From Anabas testudineus (lineage: Eukaryota > Chordata > Actinopteri > Anabantiformes > Anabantidae), in NCBI RefSeq assembly GCF_900324465.2, contig NC_046618.1, positions 11,343,063-11,407,062 on the forward strand: DNA of 64,000 nt, written 5' to 3'. A program made the translations under genes and the position numbers. The notes beneath the pieces were generated by a model that saw nothing but the letters and a program-made list of their open reading frames with translations, was not told the DNA's origin and made no database searches. Positions 25,685 through 38,838 of this stretch are shown here, in pieces. Position 1 is the first letter of the stretch, and each line of letters begins with the position of its first letter.

Positions 25685-28600
25685 ACATGGAGCGATGCTG
25701 TCACCAAGGCGCGCAGCTCCGCCAATGTATAAACCCCACACACCAGCTCGGAGAGCAGGAGAGCAAGCGAGACGTCAAGATGTGAAAGTGGAGACGGACG
25801 GAGAAAGCAAGGGAGAATGACGGAGGGAGAATCAGAAGACAGAGAAGAGTGCACCGGCGTTCATCTTCATTAAATGACTGAGGCTGAAAGGCTTCAGGAG
25901 GACACCTGAGCGTGATTCTGGCTGAGGACAGCAGAGCTGAAGCTGTGTGAGACACATGGAGGGTAAGTTAGCTGCCGCTGTCTCACTGAACTATGATTGT
26001 CAACACAATCTGAATGTCTCATTGTGAGGAATTGATTATATTGCTGACTTGATTAAGTTATGATTCCACTACTAGTCGTTCAAGATCCAACTGACTGATG
26101 TAAACTGAAGAAGCAGTTCCTGTCTGTATGACTTTGAAATTGTTCAAGCTATTTTGTGCACTGTCTCTGAGTATGAATCACGTTTTTTTATATAAAATTG
26201 TATTTTGTACATAAGGGTGTTCTTTAACTTGTTTTCATGTGGGTCATTACAGGACACACAATATGAGCAGATTTTGGGGTGTCTGATATCTGAATGCTTG
26301 TTTTTTTGTCGATAACCTGTAACATTGCCAACACACCATGAATAAAACATCAACAATCTTTTTTGTGCTTTACTACATTTACACATGTGTGTGTCACGGA
26401 CAGATCTACTCCTAGGCTCAATTAAGCTGCAGAGCACAAAGCTTGAACTTGTATGGCACACAAGGTTTCTCAACAGCCCTCTTGTGCTCCTGCCGTGTCC
26501 CGACCACTGTGCATTGTGAGGAAGGTCGGTCCTCCTCACAGAGCCCTTCAAGAAGCAGGGAGGCAGAGCAGTTGCCGTGGCAACACCGGAGTCACCCTGA
26601 CGTATGACATCGGCACTGTATCCGTTCACACAAGCCTACCACAAACCCACCGACGGACGCCTACATCCACCAACACTAGAAGACCAGTCATACACAGCAC
26701 AGCCAAGGTAGACCCAACGAAAGGTCTTACAACATTCAGAAAACCATTCAAAAAGCGTTCCACTGCAGGTCTGCCAAGCACGCCTACACCCTGCAATATA
26801 AAAAAAAAATCCTCTCACAGCCCTGCATACAGCTGTCTCTCATCTTTCTCTCTGTTCTTTTGCTCTCTGCACCCACACATACCCTCCTACACAGTCCCAC
26901 TAAGCAGCAATGTGGGGTACATGCTAAGGAGATAAGTCATCACCTAATTCCAGACACACGGCAGAGAGAGAAACCAGGGGACGGATGCAAAAATCCAGCA
27001 CCAAAGACCAACACCTGTGTCTTCAGGTGTGTATATGAAGTAGTATACGAGACACATTCAAAATCCACTACAAACACTTTTATTCTTTTGGCTATAAAAT
27101 CATCTACACGCTGTTAAACAAATTGTCAGAATACATTTTAATAGCAGTTTGAGGCACATGAGAGGCTGATGGTGCTACTGTAAAAGGCGAAAGACGTGAG
27201 ATGACACCCACAGTAGGTACTAAATTAAAGAAGAATGAATCATAGAGATAAAAGACACAAAAAAGAGCGTTATGTGGTAAAATATCTGGATGGTCCTTGT
27301 ATCTACCCTCTCTCCATATGCCTAAGAAAACACGAGACGGAGGTTGGCTTGTTAGGTCCACGCTTGCAATCACGAATGCAGAGAGGCGACCCCGTCTCCC
27401 ACGCATGCAGCATTAATAGACACATCAGCAGCAAGGCTGCAGCAGGCAGTGGGTGTCCTCTCTACATCCCGCTTCCACTGCACAGCTCTGTGTACCTAAC
27501 AGAGTTCATAATGTGCAGCAGTAGGGATTTCTAAGCATTTACACTGGAGCGTGCCACAGCCTTTTCAGACTTTAATGCATTAATAAAAACCTCTACATGT
27601 CTCTAAAATGATCTTAATTTAAAAAGATTACACTCAAACACCAATAGGTAACCAAAGAAGAATGATAATACATTAAGAAATTTATTGATGTCTTTAATTA
27701 GTAAGTATTGCAGCTACAGAAATAATGAAAATGTCACAAATTACAGAGATTTCACAAATGAAGAAGACCTGTGTGTACAGTCACCTACAAGTGGCAGTGG
27801 ATAGGACAGCACATTTCCTTTCGTAGGAAAAAAACACTTCACTCGCTCAAATGACCGTTGTCAATACCCTCCTGTTCACTTTATTTATTGTAACAAGTGT
27901 GTGTGCAGTCGGTGGATGTTCAGGTATCAGTGACTCATTACAGACTTTGCACAATGCACCTCTCTTTCTGTCGTTTTCACACTTCACCAGATTCTGACAC
28001 ACACACTCTCCATGTGTCTGTCTGTCTTGCTCTTTCTCTGCCTCCCACTACCTACAGCATGTTATATAAGACTTATATAAACGCTTCTTTGACACCTTTT
28101 TTGTGATGAACCTCGCAGCCACACCTCTTAGCAAGCCATTATACACAGCAAACATATTTACAGGGAACTTTAACCTCTTTATCTTACATAACACACACTA
28201 AATAAACCCTAGCACCAACAATCACAAGGGATATGAATTAGCAATTTCAATATTTAGTTTGGTAACAGGGCACAAAGACAGCAGGAATAAATACAACAGT
28301 AGAGGTGCATGCATAGACGTGGCACCAGTATATCCTCTGGAATGCAACATAAAAGTCATAAAAGTTTAATTTGCATTTGGGAGATATTGCATTGAAATAT
28401 GCAAACATAAAACTATAAATATATGTGTTTCCTTACCAAACATGCTCAGATTGAACACAACAAATAAATTAAATAATTCCTCATTCCTGAGAAACATTAA
28501 TAGTTACATCTGTTGCTGGTCCATGTGGAGTGGAGTGTGTGAATGTCACAGATATAATTCAAGGAACAGTCCTGTAATTTCATTGCTCCTCACTGGAGTT

Positions 28601-29838
28601 TTAGTACGCTTTGTAAAGCCTATGTTTGGTAATGCTTGTGCCTGAACAGTTTTTTTTTTGCGTAGTTATAGTGTTGCAGTAGTCAGGACTTGTAATGGCA
28701 TTCCTATTAGAAAGAGCAGACCCGACAAGTCTTAAACTGCTCCCTAGAGAGGAAAAACACGAGAGAGCAGCGGTGAATAGAGGGAGCTTACTACTATGCT
28801 GACATGCAACATAGATGGATGGACGCAGGCGAAAAATCATAGGTAAAGAAAGGTTTTTACATTTGTGTCTCAGACAATTAGCAATTAGTAAACTAATAGC
28901 CAGTATAGGTTGTGTGTTATTTTACAGTATGTAAAGTCTGTGAGAGTGAGTGTATATGGTCAAAATAACATCTGTACTGGAGTAACAGTAAACACATCAC
29001 AATGTGGGATGTACCTGTGTGCAAAGGCCAGTGCGTTCTGCGCCGGCTCTGGACGGGTGTCTGAGTTCGGAGTCGTGTCACAGATTTCATCTGTGCCATT
29101 GATATTTTCCATAGGAGGAGTCACTGGGGTCAAAGGTGATGAGAGCTCACCTGCTGGGGACTCCTAAATGGGAAACACAATATTATTCAGCTACACATCA
29201 AACAATCAAATAATAAAATCAACACTTTAAAAGCTAAATATTATATATCTGTGATATTCCCATATCAATGAAATAGTACCTGAATAATATTCAAATGTCA
29301 GCCAGACAGTCATTTTACATTTACTAAATTTTGCTTTTTAGCTCTGGATGGTTTGTGGCTGCGTTCACTAAAAACAACTGCCTCACACAAACAGAAACAT
29401 TGTGCATTTACTGTAAGATTAGCAAAAGCAATGATGTGTTTAGATGAAATTGAAGAAGAACTGCATGAGCAAAGACGGACAGCAAGGCTGAAGTAAAAAA
29501 GAAGAAAAGGGCACCACGGTTAGACTGTAAGTCACAACTGTCTGAATGACCGATGGACCTGTTGGTTATTATTTAAATTGATAAATAAATTGATTGATAG
29601 GATATAAAATAGTTGACGTGAAATGTTGTGGAGGTGTGTGGTGCTGATAGATAGGCTGCTGTGGAAACATATTTAATGTCATAATAAGTGTCTTCTACTT
29701 CATCTGACAGTACTTGTTTAAGATATTTATATAGCAACGTGTAAGCACTGTAAGCAGTTTAGCTTGACATGGGTTGGTAAAGTTAGGAACCATATTATCC
29801 TTTTGTCTTTTTATGCTATTAAAAAAAAGGAAAGATGG

Positions 29839-29875
<37 letters not shown>

Positions 29876-32800
29876 GGGGTGCTGTCTCTCACACTGATAA
29901 AGCTTATTGCTGTACTACTACATTTTAGTGAGCAGTTCCACATGCCTATAGGCTAATAAATATCTCACTGTAGCACTGGGGAATTGCAGAATTACAGATT
30001 AATTCTTATCTTTATATCCCAAACAACCACAGGATTATACAAGGGACAAATAATTTAGCTGCTGAACATACATAAAACAAAGCGATTAAGGCTCACAATA
30101 CAGCAGCACAGTGATGTTGCCTGTATGTCTCTTATAGATAAGAGGCTGTCACAGATAAGAGGAATCATTACAGCTGGCATCACATTTTACTCGTCACAAT
30201 CATTCGAACACTATTTAATATCTGCTCTTGATGCAAAGACATGTCTTTTTGGACCAATGTGTACATTAGGATTTAGTGCTGTAGTGTTCTGGTTTTAAAG
30301 TTTATAGAGAGGAAAGAGAAGAGAGGGTCTGGAAGTTAGAGAGAAACCAAACGGGCATGTGGTGGAAACACTTTCTCTTTAGAGCTTCAGTACACGATAG
30401 CAGGTTTGTAGCAGGAAAGCTGCCGCTTTTACAGTTACAGCAATCACACCACCACTAGTGTGGTGGTGGCTAGTTCACATGCAGCCTTCAACCCCCGACG
30501 AGAGAGAAGCTGTCCACTTGGCTTCATTAAAAGGCGTCCTCCCGTGGGAAGCACACGGTACTGTAGCATTGCAATCCATGTTGGCTGCAACATTAATAGT
30601 ACAAGTAATAGACCGTAGCTCAGCGAGGGGGGCCTACCACAGCCTCCATAATGAACAGACGAGAACATGAAGCCCGTTAACAGCCTTTAGATTAAAGAAC
30701 AAATTTCTCTGGGGATTTTCATCTGAAACAAGCCAATTTTCTCTCAGACACAGTTACACATGCCCTAAAACACTCTGTTATTAGATACTGTAACTCACAC
30801 AAACAAAATACCTAGCATACAGGCTAATTATGGTCCCTTAAATTATGAGTCCATGGACAGATGTCTCTTTTTACTTTCGATGCATACAGAGAAAATGTAT
30901 ATGGGTGCACACGATGTCAGGGCTAACTTACAATTTTAGAGTTCTTGTATTTTATTTGTGTATTTGTATTTATTGGTTTTTATACATGTCAAAAGAAAAT
31001 ATTGTGCTTCTTTGTCACATTTTTTGACAGATATAAAACATAGGATTTTTATTAATTATGGGGTATGTTGATATGATTGTGTTTTGGTCTTTTTAAAATA
31101 TAGTAATTCAATCTATTTTGTATTAGGAATGGACTGACAAAACGGGGTAACAGGGGGTTCTATACATACCTGAGAAGGAGATGTGGCCATGTCCATCTTT
31201 TCTTGACTCTTCTCTTTTGCAAGTCGCGCTGCTTCTTTATACTCCGCAAACTTCTCTGCAAACTGGAGACAAAGGACAGACATAAGTATGGCCTATAATT
31301 CATACAATACTGCGGTTTAATGTGTTCAGTCAAGCATTTGTGCATGGGCACACACAGATCAGTGTGTAATAGGTCAACTGTGAAGCCAGGGGAATGGGAG
31401 AAACTGTTGCCAATAACGACTCACTTGAACTCGGAAAAGAAGGCACTTAACCATAGTGCCTCAACAGAAACATGAGCTAACTGGGTTACTGTTCCTAACC
31501 TTTATCCTATCCTTTATTACAGACACACACACACACACACACACACAGCAAAGCACACTGTGTAATTGTATTTTCCATGTAGAGTTTTTACGTCTTTAAT
31601 CAGACGTGCTTGATTATTATTGGCTGAAGCTGATCTTTAGTTATTTTCGTCTTGTGCAAAGATACACCCAGTGAGCCTGCAGTGGTAAGGTGAGCTCAGC
31701 TGAGGGCCTTCGAGCAAAAATATAAACACTCACATATGCATAAGCACAGATCCCTGTTTTCCCTTTAGGGTGTGGTTCAACACCAACACTACACCCACAG
31801 TTTCACAGAGTAATTTGGTATATAGAGCGCTGCAGAGGGCTGAGTGGTGAGGAAATCAAATAGTCCTGCTGGAGCCAGTCTTGTGTCTGACATTAGTGGA
31901 GTTGCAATGAGTAACTCAATATCATTTCACTTCAGTGCAATATAATAGTTCTGGTATAGTGATCTAAATGCAGTAGAATCTGATTATTTCAACCTTAAAC
32001 TGGGAAAAAAAACTTCAAAATGGACAGAAGGTGCATACTGATACACCTCAGAAACAGTTCCTGTTAACTGTGTAATTACCACAGTAAATCAGTTCGAATA
32101 AAGCAGCTGCGAAAATGGAAGAGGGCTCTGTACAGCATTATTTAGTATTATGTTTTCATAAATCTGAAGAGCCTTGGACAAACAGGTTTTTACAAAAGCA
32201 TCAAAGGCTCAGAGAGCCTCAGTTTGGTCTCTCATTAAAGTCATGTCCAAAAACCAAACCAAAACTGAGATGACCCCAGTGACACATTTTTGCTGACTTC
32301 ACAGAACCACAGAACATATTAATTTAATTATTAAGACGTTTTTCAATATGTAAAATATTTGTGCTGAAGATATCGTCCTGAATTAAACAGAAATAAGAAC
32401 GAGTTTTAAATCTGTATGTATGTGGGAGTGTATATGTAGATTTGTGTCTGTGTTTTTTTAGAGGAGAATATGTGGAAAACTTATGATGCACTAGAAGGTT
32501 AAAAACGTTGACCTTATTTTAAAATATTTACCAAACCCAAAGGCCTTGAAACTTACTTTATATGTTGTTGCTAATTGTTGCAAACAAACAAAACCTTCAA
32601 CAACAAAATGACTGGAAAAGTGGAGCTGTGTTTATGTGTGAGTGTGTGTGTTGTTCTGACAGTGGGGTCCTGTGAGTCCCCCCAGTTCATGACAGAGCTT
32701 AATCATACTGCAGAGGAGAAAGAAACACCACCTACTCAACTGCACATAAGCGCATGCTCACTCGAGTGAACCCACACATCTACATAACTCTCATATTGGA

Positions 32801-33123
32801 TACACAAAGGGAAAAAGCCTCATTAGGACTAGTTGAGAAAAACTCACTCTGTTATTGATGCTTAAAATTTAGTATATGAGATTTGAATGTTTGGTGTGTG
32901 TGTGTGTGTGTGTGTGTTTGTGTGTGGTTGGGGATGGTACCTTGGCTAGATGATGCTCAGTGGAGAATCCCAGGCCATAGACAGTGTTAGCTCGACTGTC
33001 CGCCCACTGGCCAAACTTCTGTGAGGTCTTAGTGAACGTCATGTTTGGACTGATGGTGCTGTTGATTATTGCCTGCAAAACAGAAGCAAACCACTTAATC
33101 TTTTAATGTAATAATTTTATCAC

Positions 33124-33220
<97 letters not shown>

Positions 33221-36200
33221 AAAGATGATCAGATGAAGAAGCAGAAACAATTTAAAGCAGAGTATGAGCTTTTGGGATGCTGAAATAAAGATTATTAGCA
33301 CAACAAATCAGATAACTAAACAGCTAACTTAACTTTTGTTATCAGACTGAGTGCGTAAACAACTGAATATTTCATCAGTCAGTCGAAGCGGAAATGGGAA
33401 AGTAGAGGTAAATTCAGGTGTTTGCTAAAATGTTTTGCTGATTTTATCTGTTTTGTATAATTATCAGCTGAATATAGTTGCATTCTACACTTTTGCATGG
33501 GCACAACATCGTCTCTGGAGAAATATCCTGGGACTTGTGGGTAATTGTGATGAGAATTTTACACAAAACACACACCGAGAAAGTGGATGAAGGTTTAAAT
33601 ACCGAGAAAGTGAGCTTCATCATTTCCCCATCACCGCGAGCACAGTTGGTTTATTTTGAGTCACTCCCACAAACACCATTCGCTTGTGGTAAATGCTACA
33701 AAAGTGCCACAAATGCCGTAATGACTCCTGTTTGTGTGACATTTGTTGTTATTGTGAAATCAACTATCTAATGGCTCACTCATATCCCATCACTCTGAGA
33801 CTCTGATCATTCACCTGGCTTTACACTTTGATGTCTTTGCCACTCTGGTTCTTTCTTCTACCTTTCATTCTTCTCACTCTGTCATCTGGTTCTCTCATTT
33901 AACTCTCACCCCTCCTCCCTCTGTGGCCGTCAGTGAGTGAGTGAATGAGTGTGACTGATACGTCCCTATAAAGGACTCTTCTTAACCTTCAGTCAGTGCC
34001 AGTTTTTACCTCGATCACACCACGGCCAGCAGAAATATCCCTCCTGGATATCTAACGCCCTGAGACATAAAGTGTAGACCACACAGACACACACACATAC
34101 ACTCAAAAGCCCAGTAGTTGCATGCATAGACGTGATGAAACCCAAGCTGTTGGTCTTGCGACAGGCTGCAACGCTGGGGTCTTTTAAGATGTGTTTGCGC
34201 ATTAGATTCCGGTGCAGAGCTTATTAACACCGTCAACACTCAGTAGATCAAAGTGCCACTAAAATGGTGCGTGGGGACGTGATTACTGAAACATCTGCAA
34301 TATCTCAACAAAAGCAGAAATTTAAAATATCATAATGAAACCTGTGTGACAACGTTTGTGTAGGGTTTACAGTCACAGGAACTATTAGAAACCACCGCTC
34401 ACCTTGGTACCATCCAGGCTGATGATGCGGTAGACATTGCGTGTGCTGTCATAGAAGTAGGAGACGGTGACGGCATGCTTGCTGGTGGGCAGCCAGTTCT
34501 TCTTGGTGTTGGGGTCGATCTGGAAGACGTGGGCCCGCGTGCTGTAGATGGGCTGCTCCCTGAAGGGAACGAAGAAGAAGTGGTGAACCTCTTTGTGCCG
34601 CAACACCAACGTCTCACCAAAACCACTGCCAGCACAGAAACCCCTGTCAACGGGGGAGTCAGATCGCCCTGGCAACCAAATTACCAACTCGCCATCCTCC
34701 ATAGTTGCACCACACAACAAGAGCTATCAAAGGACCTCTACATGTACTCACTCTCTTGTATAACATGGATGACGAGCTAACTGAGCCAAACTACATACAG
34801 CAAAGTTGCCACCTAGACCTGTCAGTCTTCTGCTTCTCTACTCTACACCGTAAATACATTCAGCTAACCCACAGAAACCCTACATATCTTTCTCTGTGTG
34901 TAGGGAAGCACCGTCTCTCCGTTCTCTGGTATCGGAATGCCTGCAGCACAGAGCGAGGGTCACACAGGAGAGCATGGGGGGAGGAAGGAGAGGGTTTAAG
35001 GCTAAATATAGACAGTAGGCCATGGTTAACTACCATAGATACACCCCACAGAGTTGCAGCTTCCACATATGCACATACACAGTGCATAAACATACACAGA
35101 TTGACACAAACATGATGGAATTGAAAATCTGTTTTAAATGTAAATGTGGTTTTATGTCTATATAGCTCAAATCTGTATATGATGAAAACTCCACCATGAG
35201 TCCAGTGAGATGACTTAATTCCTTGGTGACCTCGGTGTGACACTCCGATATTTAAGTTCTATTAGCGTCATCTTTGTCTTTTGACCAACCGTCCACCCGT
35301 CACTCATGCGCCACTTTCACCCCTCACCCCCTCAGTTTGCTCTTACAACACCCCCATACATCCCAGCATTATTAGGGCTTCTTGGGTAATATCTACAGTC
35401 TGTACACACACACACTCAAAGCACAGGGTGCAGAGGGAGATATTCTGGGCTGGCAGTGCTGGCAGAGCAGCAGATAGAGAAGTGCTTACACTGCACTGAG
35501 GGGGTGATGGGGGGGACATCAAAGGCTTTGCTGTATATATGAATATTAAAATTCAGCAGCAGCACCCCTCCTGCGTGTGATTAGCCTAGACTGGGAAAGA
35601 AAGAAAAACAGGGAGACTGGAAGAGACGGAGAAAGGGAAGTTCGGAGAAGGATGGGGAATGTGGGGAGTATGGGAAGTCAGAGTGAATCTGGGATGATTA
35701 ATGCCGCTCCACAAAGCTGCTTGTGGAGTGCTGTGTGCGAATTATCATAATCATCGACAGCAGTGTAAGTGGCGGAACTGTGAGTCATTTTAACTCTCTC
35801 CCGGCACACATCACACAACAACGGCCTGTTCGTATGATCTGTGCAAGAGCTGCTTGGTAACTGGCATCATTTTTCATTGCATAATTTGATGGCGCCGTGG
35901 CAAAATTTGCACTTCTTCTTCCTTGATTGTATGTGTACCAAACACAGCAGTGTTCTTGAGCTTTGATTTCTACATGAACGCCTGTGCCAAGGAGCTTTGT
36001 TCCAAAATGACACCCACCAGTTGTCAAAAAAAGCAGTACCTACTCCTACAAGTGAACTTCAGCACAATAAATAATGGAATGTGATTTAACTTAAATGCTG
36101 CTTTCTTCCTGAATATTAATTCACTATATATTTTCCTTCATTAAAAAGGGGGGGGGGGGGGTAGTTTTCAGTGGGATATTAATAAGTGGCAAATGAGAAA

Positions 36201-38838
36201 GTGTGGAGGGGGGAAGAGGAGGAGGAGCTGTTTAGCATGCAGAGTATACTGAATGACACAAGGGCAGGTGATGGAACGTGAATGTTAAAACAGACAGGAG
36301 ACAGGCGGTGTGGCAGAGGGAGCGCGAGTGATGAAGTGGGAGGAGAAGGGAGAGATGAGGGGAACGTGGAGGAGGTGATGGATGGAGGAGAGGATAGAGA
36401 GCTGATGAATCCACCCATCTTCTACGAAAAGAAGATGGAGAGAGTGGGAAGCTCTGAACTGCTAACACAGTGTGGTGTAAACAATTACAGGAGCTGCGGC
36501 TGTGTGCTGAACTTTCATGATAGTTTTTATAGGAAAACCACGTTAAGGTCTAACACACCATCAAACAGCTACATGAGGGCATTGTGGGTCCGAGACATGT
36601 GAGCATAATAATGCATGGGTGGTGTAGAGTCATGTTAAGAAAAGCAATATGCCTTTTGAAAATGTATTATGGGAAACTCAATATTGAATTAATGTTGCTG
36701 TTAATTTGAATTTTGTGGTTGTAAAATGTTCCTGTCACTGTGGCAAACAGCTCGTCATGGAAGTTCATCTGTGGAGCAAAACTATTTTGTATTGGCTTCT
36801 CAAGATTCATTATTTTCATTAAATTACAGTAATTACTTGAAGTGGTAAAGAGTACTCCAGGTGAACTGATATACATGTAGAGACAGACTCACTGTTTGAG
36901 CTGCGTTGTGAATTAAAGGGTCAAGCGTCTGAGGCTTGAAGCACAGAGGAGAGTCACAGTGAACTAAGGCTGCATTTTATTTTCTACATATGTGTGTCTC
37001 CTTTAACTATAAAGCTGCCTGTCTTTCTGCAAACACTGACAGTGAACCAGCAGCATAATGAAACGGTCCAACCGTGTAGATCTCACTTTCCTTTGCCACC
37101 TCCGCCTCCAGCTCTCCTCGCTCCAGAAGTTGTCTAGTTTCCAGAGTTTTTCATTAATTCAACAGAGTGGGGCTTGAAGTCGAGTAGATTTTATTTAAGC
37201 TACTAAGAAACCATTAAATGAGAGAGCTCCCTGTTGCTCCATCTACTGGGAACAACTTGGATGACCTGAGATGTACCTGCCAGTAAACACATACTCGCTC
37301 TCCGTCTTAACACCTGCACAAACGACCAAAGACAAAGGCAGAGGGAGAGAAACTGAGTTTGTTTGTGCACTGACAACGTTTGCCCAAGGAAGTGAGAGCG
37401 CCACAGAGAGAGTGTTGATAGCATCTCCACTTCTCATCCAATGCTAATGTTTTCCTCTCCGCTGTTACCATTAGCGCCGTAAGAGGCTTGGTATTGAGCC
37501 ATGAGGCCGGAAGTGAAATATGACTCTATCTATCGGTGTCATTACAGCTAGACGGGCAGCCAGACAAAAGATCTACCTGTGTGCGTTTTCATCTCATCTG
37601 CACCTGCACGTTTTCAGACTTTAATACACACACAGGATGTAGCACACTGCTCCGAAACACACGTTGGAGTTTATTCCATGATGGATCAATTGAGTCATTG
37701 AGTCAGTTGCATAACAGTAACTTAGTCACCAGTATGGCAGAGCCCAGTGGAGAGCTGAAGCTGAGTGGGAGACCGCTGAATGATGGGCTGCCCACACCGT
37801 AGGAGGGCAGAGTGGGCGTCTGGGAAGCCTCCGGTGTATTGTAAATAGTTAATGCAGGAGTTTTGGCTGATGCCTTAAAATCACACCATGTCTGTGCCAT
37901 ATTGTTAACCTCCTGCTGTGCAATTAATCACAATGAACTGCGGGAGACAGCTGTTAATGAACGGCAGGCTTGGTGGGGGAAATGGACCGCTGAGCTCAGG
38001 GTTAAAGAACATGCAAATGAGCAGTGCGCACTAGGCGGATATTTCACTGATGGGTGCCTGGTGTTGAGGATGGTCGCTCACACTTTACTACCACAGAGAC
38101 AGAGAGCCACTGTAGTTATTGCCAGTATTACACCGTCCCCAAACCTTCTCTAGACCATCAGGACCTGGAACGGGATGTGCAGTAAAACAGAACACGTGTC
38201 TCTCTGTTTAAGAATAATATAGAAGATCTGCTGGCATCTTCTTTCAGAATTACATAACCATCTATCATGTAGGTGCAATTTAAACAGAGGGACACTGAGA
38301 CATAGAAAAAACAACCTCATTCACTTTCTTATTGTTCCAGTGGATTCAGGGAATAACGTCCTTTGTTTCATTTTGGTGAGCACACCCAATAATCCCTATA
38401 GATCTAGGACCCTCTGGCACTCCCGCTTTGGGAGCCACTGTAGTTTAACCCCTTATTTTGATCCTAAAAGTTTGATGATGGGGCAACTTCTGCACAGGCA
38501 TTTGTATGTCAACATCAAAAAAGGGGCATAATCTGAGGAGAAAGACTTGAGGTTCATCACTACATGGCCAAGAATTTGTTGTCTTAGTGCAGTAAAGCAA
38601 GGCCAGAAATCCCTAATCAACCACATATGTCAGACACACTAATTCACCTATGCAACGGCCATCACCGACATGTAGGACTGATGGATACATTTTTACGCAT
38701 ATGCCTTGGTTATTGTTTGGTGTGGTTCCCATCACAGGGAAGTTCATACCCTCAGAGGCAGCCACAGCTAATATCAATACAGAGGGGAGAGAAAGCGAAC
38801 TCAATCTGACTGTAGGATAATAATCACACTTACCCCAT
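23449..38838 (-). CDS. homer1: HOMER1, postsynaptic scaffold (EVH1 plus coiled coil)
   Basis: Nine coding exons on the minus strand are 38834-38838 (ATGGG only), 34403-34559, 32941-33072, 31170-31262, 29015-29163, 24304-24460, 23971-24081, 23776-23856 and 23449-23640. They total 1077 nt, or 358 residues (human 354). Residues 1 to about 110 are the EVH1 domain ([33 protein letters not shown]), which binds PPxxF motifs in mGluR1/5, IP3 and ryanodine receptors, Shank and TRPC channels. Residues about 185-358 are the coiled coil with the C-terminal leucine zipper that drives tetramerisation ([31 protein letters not shown]). Intron 1 exceeds 4 kb, and the first exon carries only the first five coding bases. 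Homer1 organises the postsynaptic density and calcium signalling, and is also expressed in muscle. Identity is very secure. Confidence 0.97.
25383..25408. repeat. (AC)n microsatellite
   Basis: A 26-bp AC run in homer1 intron 5. Confidence 0.9.
25653..25679. repeat. (CA)n microsatellite
   Basis: A 27-bp CA run in homer1 intron 5, about 250 bp from another AC run. Confidence 0.9.
27880..28959 (-). other. homer1: Candidate homer1a 3' UTR (read-through of intron 5)
   Basis: If exon 5 is read into intron 5, this stretch becomes the short-form 3' UTR. On the minus strand it holds several AUUUA-type elements (for example AATTTATTTG near 28460) and overlapping AATAAA signals at 27880-27889. AU-rich instability elements are expected of an immediate-early mRNA. 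The limits are inferred. Confidence 0.4.
28960..29014 (-). CDS. homer1: homer1a-specific C-terminal tail (unspliced exon 5 extension)
   Basis: Exon 5 ends CACAG before the donor GTACAT. Without splicing the frame stays open for [18 protein letters not shown] and then stops at 28960-28962. The product would be 196 residues: the EVH1 domain and linker without the coiled coil. Mammalian Homer1a, about 186 residues, is made in this way from the same exon, and as I recall its tail also begins RY after a histidine. Homer1a is a dominant-negative form induced by activity that uncouples long Homer scaffolds. The tail beyond RY is not similar to the mammalian one as I recall it. Confidence 0.6.
29841..29872. 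repeat. (GT)n microsatellite
   Basis: A 32-bp GT run in homer1 intron 4. Confidence 0.9.
31523..31547. repeat. (AC)n microsatellite
   Basis: A 25-bp AC run in homer1 intron 3, about 260 bp upstream (in gene sense) of exon 4. Confidence 0.9.
32894..32927. repeat. (GT)n microsatellite just past homer1 exon 3 donor
   Basis: A GT run with one interruption. In the homer1 transcript it is a CA run starting about 13 nt after the exon 3 donor. Confidence 0.9.
33129..33216. repeat. (TG)44 microsatellite just before homer1 exon 3 acceptor
   Basis: An uninterrupted TG run of about 88 bp, the longest simple repeat in the window. In the homer1 transcript it is (CA)44 ending 57 nt upstream of exon 3. 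Long alternating purine-pyrimidine runs of this kind can adopt Z-DNA. Confidence 0.95.
36147..36161. repeat. Poly-G run in homer1 intron 1
   Basis: An uninterrupted run of about 14 G, a potential G-quadruplex former, in otherwise unremarkable intronic DNA. Confidence 0.8.

Noticed and set aside
26453-26935. 160-codon plus-strand ORF in homer1 intron 5
   Set aside because: Low-complexity His/Thr/Ser composition, no recognisable domain and no paired splice sites. Likely chance.
25383-33216. Evenly scattered CA/GT runs as a CRISPR-like or tandem array
   Set aside because: They are separate dinucleotide microsatellites in a vertebrate intron, without repeat-spacer structure.
33095-33301. ORF encoding a long Thr-His repeat
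   Set aside because: It is a direct translation of the (TG)n microsatellite.
36667-38833. Possible extra homer1 first exons in intron 1
   Set aside because: Short ORFs were examined on both strands. None joins exon 2 in phase with a good donor, while ATGGG|GTAAGT at 38834-38838 fits exactly.
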